A DNA stretch of 17,187 nucleotides from CAYNNP01 sp964398215 (GTDB lineage Bacteria; Planctomycetota; Planctomycetia; Pirellulales; Pirellulaceae), in assembly GCA_964398215.1 (NCBI GenBank), contig CAYNNP010000143.1, forward strand, positions 1-17,187, in the 5' to 3' direction. Shown piece by piece: positions 13,962 through 17,187 of the stretch (the first letter of the stretch is position 1; each line of letters starts with the position of its first letter). The notes below the pieces were generated by a model, which did not search any database, was not told the origin of the DNA, and saw nothing but the letters and a program-made list of their open reading frames with translations. The position numbers and the translations under genes were made by a program.

Positions 13962-14913
13962 CACTACTGTAAAAGATCGCCGTTTAGGAAAAGGACTTGC
14001 CGCCCTTCTAGGAACGCCTCTGGATGAGCACGGTAATCCGTTGCCAGAAAGCGAGGGTTCAGGCGTTCAAGCACTGGAACTTTCGGTTGATGAAATCGAA
14101 AACAACCCGTTCCAGCCCCGTCGCGAGTTCAACCCGGACGAGATTGCTTCACTTGCTGAAAGCATCAAAAACCATCAGCAATTGCAGCCGATCTTGGTGC
14201 GGATTGTCGATGGCCGTTACCAGCTGATCAGCGGTGAACGACGGCTACGAGCAACGATCCACGCTGGATTGCGGAAGATTCGCGCCGAGGTTCGCGAAGC
14301 CGACGACCGCTTGGTCGCAGAGCTTGCGATCATCGAAAACTTGCAACGAAAGGATCTGAATCCAATCGAAAAGGCGATGTCCTTTAAACGCTACATCACC
14401 GAGCACAAGTGTAAGCAAGAGGATCTGGCGCGACGATTGAGTATCGACCGGAGCACGATTGCAAACCTAATGCGGTTGCTGGAATTGCCCAAAGGAGTGC
14501 TGGATCTGTTGGTTGCCAATGAGATCAGTGCCGGACACGCACGAGCCCTGCTGCCGATCGGAGACGAAGAAATTCAAGTCCGTACCGGTAACAAGATTCG
14601 CGATGAACGATGGAGTGTACGTGCGACCGAGAGCTATGTATCGGATCTGTTGAAGGCAGAGGAAGATGCAGAGACCGGCCGAAAAGTGCTGAACGCGACT
14701 CGCCAAAAACGTCGCCAGATTTCACCGCAAGTCGAAGCCTTGCAGCAAGAAATGCGAATGCTTTTTGGTACCAAGGTTGAGATCAAGAGTTCGGCACGTA
14801 GCCGTGGCAAGATCACAATCCACTTCACCGACGCCGACGAGTTTGATCGATTGCGGTCTCTGCTTTGCGATTCGGCACAACCAGCTCGGCCCAATCTTCG
14901 GATCGCTGGCTAA
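13954..14913 (+). CDS. parB: Chromosome-partitioning protein ParB (CTP-dependent clamp)
   Basis: Protein of 319 residues. The frame is open back to 13786 inside parA, but the GTG at 13954 has GGAGG (13940-13944) 9 nt before it and gives the expected N-terminus RRLGKGLAALLG, the ParA-stimulating motif. A linker (20-40) leads to the N-terminal ParB/Srx CTP-binding domain with NPFQPR (51-56), GERRLRA (94-100, C-motif 2) and IIENLQR (126-132). The central HTH (about 155-180, QEDLARRLSIDRSTIANLMR) recognises parS. The C-terminal dimer domain (about 255-319, QVEALQQEMRMLFG, KITIHFTDADEFDRL) ends the protein. It loads at parS, slides as a CTP clamp and stimulates ParA ATPase. All catalytic motifs are intact. 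It converges with the aquaporin gene. Confidence 0.95.
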   Translation: MTSTTVKDRRLGKGLAALLGTPLDEHGNPLPESEGSGVQALELSVDEIENNPFQPRREFNPDEIASLAESIKNHQQLQPILVRIVDGRYQLISGERRLRATIHAGLRKIRAEVREADDRLVAELAIIENLQRKDLNPIEKAMSFKRYITEHKCKQEDLARRLSIDRSTIANLMRLLELPKGVLDLLVANEISAGHARALLPIGDEEIQVRTGNKIRDERWSVRATESYVSDLLKAEEDAETGRKVLNATRQKRRQISPQVEALQQEMRMLFGTKVEIKSSARSRGKITIHFTDADEFDRLRSLLCDSAQPARPNLRIAG

Positions 14914-14942
14914 CGCTGATTGCGTCATTGCTTCACTCCTTC

Positions 14943-14962
14943 TGAGCCCGTTGGTTGGCTCA
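14943..14962 (+). other. Short hairpin after parB
   Basis: TGAGCC pairs with GGCTCA around CGTTGGTT, starting 29 nt after the parB stop. No T-run follows, so it is a weak terminator candidate for the parAB transcript. Confidence 0.3.
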
Positions 14963-15015
14963 TGAAGGAGGCACGTGGAGCGATGATGAAACGTTCTATT
15001 CCGACCGGCCTAACG

Positions 15016-15034
15016 CGGATATTCGATATATCCG
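15016..15034. promoter_or_regulatory. Inverted repeat in the convergent parB/aquaporin gap
   Basis: CGGATAT and ATATCCG flank TCGAT in perfect symmetry. It sits between two convergent genes where no promoter is needed, so it may be a bidirectional RNA hairpin or a protein-binding palindrome. Nothing else in the gap 14914-15073 looks coding. Confidence 0.3.
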
Positions 15035-15067
15035 GACACGCCTTGCCAGTCGCTGCTAGCAAAACAA

Positions 15068-15087
15068 CGAGCGTTAATTCTCGCTCG
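15068..15087 (-). terminator. Terminator hairpin overlapping the aquaporin stop codon
   Basis: On the minus strand CGAGCG pairs with CGCTCG around an 8-nt loop, AGAATTAA, that contains the TAA stop. The stem is followed by TTGTTTT. The stem overlaps the last codons, so translation to the end would melt it; it may work only as part of the transcript's 3' end. Confidence 0.45.
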
Positions 15088-15811
15088 CGCCAGGATGTTT
15101 TGGTTCCAAGATTTTGCACAGCAGCGCGCCAAACAGAGCGCCTGCGATTGGCGCTACGATGTAGATCCAAAGCTCAGATAGTGCTCCAGATTGGGAGTCC
15201 GCAAAGAGCGCTGGGCCCAAGCTTCTTGCAGGGTTCATTGACGCCTTGGTAAGTGGCCCCGCCACGAAAGCTTCCATGGCAATGGTTGCCCCGACTGCAA
15301 TCGCGGCGGTCACCGATTCTTCTTTTGCTCCCGTCGAAACTCCGATCACAACGAACATCAGAATCGCTGTCATCGTGAACTCGACCGCAACCGCAGACCA
15401 AGCTGGCAGTATGGTGGTTGTCGCCCCCAGCGATCCAACTTCGTTTCCCATCACCGCCATGATCGCCAGCGCTCCCAAGCACGCACCAAAGAATTGCGAC
15501 GCAACATACAAGCCGCAATCACGGACAGTCATTTTGCCCATGGCGGTGAAAGCAATGGTGACGGCGGGATTCATGTGCGCACCGCTGACTCGGCCGACCG
15601 CGAAGATCATCACCATGACAACCAAGCCCCAGACGATGGCGACGCCGACGTGTGTCAACGACGATTGACTGGCGTCGACAACCATCGCTCCGCAGCCAAT
15701 TAAGATCAAGCAAAAGGTTGAGAACACTTCTGCGAGACAGCGTTGTTTGGTGGTATAAACTTCCACAATAGACCAGTTGAAGTTGCGATGCGAGAAAGCA
15801 AACTCTATCAC
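15074..15811 (-). CDS. Aquaporin / MIP-family channel, NIP-like
   Basis: Up to 245 residues from a GTG; a second GTG at 15766 (codon 16) gives the more familiar MIP N-terminus MEVYTTKQRCLAEVF and may be the true start. No clear ribosome site decides between them. Six hydrophobic helices are visible, together with both half-helix motifs: SGAHMNPAVT (NPA 81-83) and TKASMNPARSLGPA (NPA 193-195). Aligned by eye to AqpZ, the selectivity filter is Trp61, Ala181, Ala190 and Arg196, that is W-A-A-R. This resembles nodulin-26-type (NIP) channels, which pass glycerol, ammonia or metalloids, rather than the F-H-T-R of water-specific AqpZ. The GPLTKASMNPARSLGPA block also favours NIP. No arsenic or glycerol genes adjoin it, so the substrate is open. 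It is convergent with parB and divergent from pilT (90-bp gap). Confidence 0.9.
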   Translation of the reverse strand: MIEFAFSHRNFNWSIVEVYTTKQRCLAEVFSTFCLILIGCGAMVVDASQSSLTHVGVAIVWGLVVMVMIFAVGRVSGAHMNPAVTIAFTAMGKMTVRDCGLYVASQFFGACLGALAIMAVMGNEVGSLGATTTILPAWSAVAVEFTMTAILMFVVIGVSTGAKEESVTAAIAVGATIAMEAFVAGPLTKASMNPARSLGPALFADSQSGALSELWIYIVAPIAGALFGALLCKILEPKHPGASEN

Positions 15812-15900
15812 CTGATAGCGAGCTAGAAAACCATTAAGTTCAAAGACGCAAATTCTTCACCGTTACTTAACACAAAAATTTACATTCCAAGGACCATCGA

Positions 15901-17010
15901 TTGTCTGACAACACACGCCTATTGATCGATTGGTTGTTGGCTGCTGCCGAGGTTGGTGCGTCTGATTTGCATATCGTCGCCGAGCATCGGCCCACGATTC
16001 GCTTGAACGGTTTCTTGCAGGACCACTCGGCTGAAACCGTTGCGAGTGAGCACATGGCGGCGCTGCTGAAATCAATTTGCCCGCCAGACCGGTGGAGTGA
16101 ATTCTTGAACAACAAGAATCTAGACTTCGCACCGGTCATTGATATCGATGGCCAGTTGCAGACCCATCTGGGCAGCGGGCGAAACCCAGAGGAGTGTCGC
16201 CGATTTCGCGCCAACTACTTTTGCGCAGAAGGCAAAATGGGTGCCTGCTTTCGGGTCATTCCCAGCACAGTGCCGGACCTGAGCTGGGCAGGTTTTCCCC
16301 AAGGACTTGCCGATCGATTGCTGGGGATTCGCAATGGACTTATTCTGTTCACCGGCGTGACAGGCTCCGGCAAATCAACTTCGCTAGCAATGATGATCCG
16401 TAGGCTGATCAAAGAAGGCGGTCGCCGGATCATCACGATCGAGGATCCCATCGAGTACTCGTTTTCTAGCGACAATGATTCGTTGATTACACAGCGAGAA
16501 GTCGGGCTGGATGTACAGTCGTTCTCGGACGGCCTGAAGTACGGGCTACGGCAAGACCCAGATGTCATGTTGGTTGGCGAAATTCGCGATCGCGAAACAG
16601 CAGCGTTCGCGTTGAGTGCAGCTGAGACAGGGCATCTGATTTTTTCAACGATGCACACCCGTGACGCCAAAGGCGCAGTCAGCCGACTCGCGGATTTGTT
16701 TCCGCAAAGCAACCAGCATGAAATCCGTTCTCAGTTGGCACTCAGCCTGAGAGCAGTGATCAGCCAGCATCTTTTGCCAAGCAGCATTCTGGGTGAAAAG
16801 CGCGAGCTAGCGCTTGAAGTGATGTTCAACACATCGCCGATATCAGCAGCGATTCGAATGGGAAAAGTCGAATCGATCGACAACAATATCCAAACGGGCA
16901 AAGCCGACGGAATGTACTTGATGGACGATTCAATCGGACGTTTACTTCGAGACGGCCGCATCAATCGAGAAACTGCAGAACGCTTCGTTTCCGACAAGCG
17001 AAATTTATAG
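15901..17010 (+). CDS. pilT: Type IV pilus retraction ATPase PilT
   Basis: Protein of 369 residues from a TTG start supported by AAGGA (15889-15893) 7 nt upstream. The N-terminal PAS-like part contains ASDLHI (20-25) and PTIRLNG. The RecA-like core has Walker A GVTGSGKST (152-160), the Asp box TIEDPIEY (179-186), Walker B VMLVGEIRD (222-230) and the His box GHLIFSTMHT (244-253). The C-terminus shows the PilT pattern AIRMGKVESIDNNIQTG and a GMYLMDDSIGRLL segment. As a hexameric cytoplasmic ATPase it powers pilus disassembly and twitching. Compared with usual PilT (about 345-370) the total is normal, but there is an insert of roughly 15 residues (about 81-98, DGQLQTHLGSGRNPEEC) before RFRANYF. 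No pilB or pilC is in the window; the pilins it would act on are encoded 3 kb upstream. Confidence 0.93.
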   Translation: MSDNTRLLIDWLLAAAEVGASDLHIVAEHRPTIRLNGFLQDHSAETVASEHMAALLKSICPPDRWSEFLNNKNLDFAPVIDIDGQLQTHLGSGRNPEECRRFRANYFCAEGKMGACFRVIPSTVPDLSWAGFPQGLADRLLGIRNGLILFTGVTGSGKSTSLAMMIRRLIKEGGRRIITIEDPIEYSFSSDNDSLITQREVGLDVQSFSDGLKYGLRQDPDVMLVGEIRDRETAAFALSAAETGHLIFSTMHTRDAKGAVSRLADLFPQSNQHEIRSQLALSLRAVISQHLLPSSILGEKRELALEVMFNTSPISAAIRMGKVESIDNNIQTGKADGMYLMDDSIGRLLRDGRINRETAERFVSDKRNL

Positions 17011-17026
17011 ACAGCCACAGTAGGCC

Positions 17027-17179
17027 CTATCCAGAAAACCTTTGCATGCCGGAATTTCGTTCGATCGTTGTTAAGTCATTACACTGTGCAGCGTTTTGAA
17101 ATGGATTGGTTTGCGCAGCTACGGCACTGCTCATCAGCCAGAAAACCAGCTGCGAAGCAGCGACAGCATATAGCCCCAT
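17027..17179 (-). CDS. Possible small exported peptide (50 residues)
   Basis: The minus-strand frame starts at an ATG two codons after an in-frame TAA and ends in TAG, 16 bases from the end of convergent pilT. The N-terminus (MGLYAVAASQLVFWLMSSAV then AAQTNPFQNA) looks like a signal peptide with a hydrophobic core of about 15 residues and a cleavage site at AVAA|Q. The remaining 27 residues are polar with one Cys. It lacks the usual basic residue near Met1 and has no evident ribosome site. It may be a real small secreted protein, the remnant of a longer gene, or chance. I recognise no family. Confidence 0.3.
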   Translation of the reverse strand: MGLYAVAASQLVFWLMSSAVAAQTNPFQNAAQCNDLTTIERNSGMQRFSG

Positions 17180-17187
17180 GCGTTAGC

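Noticed and set aside
14920..15252. Plus-strand frame of 110 codons between parB and the aquaporin gene
   Set aside because: Its second half is antisense to a clear MIP channel gene and its translation has no recognisable features.
1..17187. CRISPR array, tRNA or rRNA genes, insertion sequences or phage genes
   Set aside because: I saw no spaced direct repeats, no cloverleaf-like or rRNA-like sequence, and no transposase or integrase frame.

Overview
The window reads as chromosomal DNA of a planctomycete, most likely of the Rhodopirellula/Pirellulaceae group (inference from protein style; no marker gene is present). The grounds are a giant surface protein starting with an Arg/Lys-rich stretch and an LEPR-XLL motif (LEPRQLLA) and ending in a dockerin-like calcium module, a TlpA-type thioredoxin with a TPR-like tail, a LamG/endonuclease-exonuclease-phosphatase fusion, many GTG/TTG starts, and a short dispersed-repeat-like sequence that I recall from such genomes.

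Left third (1-9119), mostly minus strand. A secreted LamG + EEP-phosphatase protein (9-1907) is followed by a poorly coding gap. In the gap a 39-codon plus-strand fragment (2131-2250) matches the N-terminus of the phosphonoacetate hydrolase / type I phosphodiesterase family and stops just past the first metal-binding Asp, directly against a repeat-like segment. Next come a strong intrinsic terminator and the exported TlpA-like thioredoxin (2340-3527). A perfect 13-bp hairpin then ends the giant gene (3816-9119), which encodes about 1,767 residues: SdrD-B-like, propeller-like, lamin-tail-like, PPC-like, five cadherin-like repeats, a He_PIG-like domain and a dockerin.

Middle (9120-13012), plus strand and divergent from the giant gene: four tightly overlapping genes encode prepilin-type proteins in the order FimT/GspH-like, PilW/GspJ-like, PilV/GspI-like, PilX-like. 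This resembles the minor-pilin cassette that primes type IV pili. The PilW-like member carries a large C-terminal beta-domain of a kind seen in phage and surface proteins, and the PilX-like member lacks the usual Glu5. Together they may form an adhesive pilus tip; this is the most interesting candidate in the window. A pilT retraction ATPase lies at 15901-17010.

Right third: parA (13215-13961) and parB (13954-14913) form a chromosome-segregation operon preceded by two parS-like sites spaced 21 bp centre to centre. Convergent to parB is an aquaporin/MIP channel with a NIP-like selectivity filter (W-A-A-R by eye alignment). pilT follows, and a possible 50-residue exported peptide on the minus strand closes the window. 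Start codons were chosen from Shine-Dalgarno spacing and domain fit; several differ from the longest possible reading frame, as noted in each entry.
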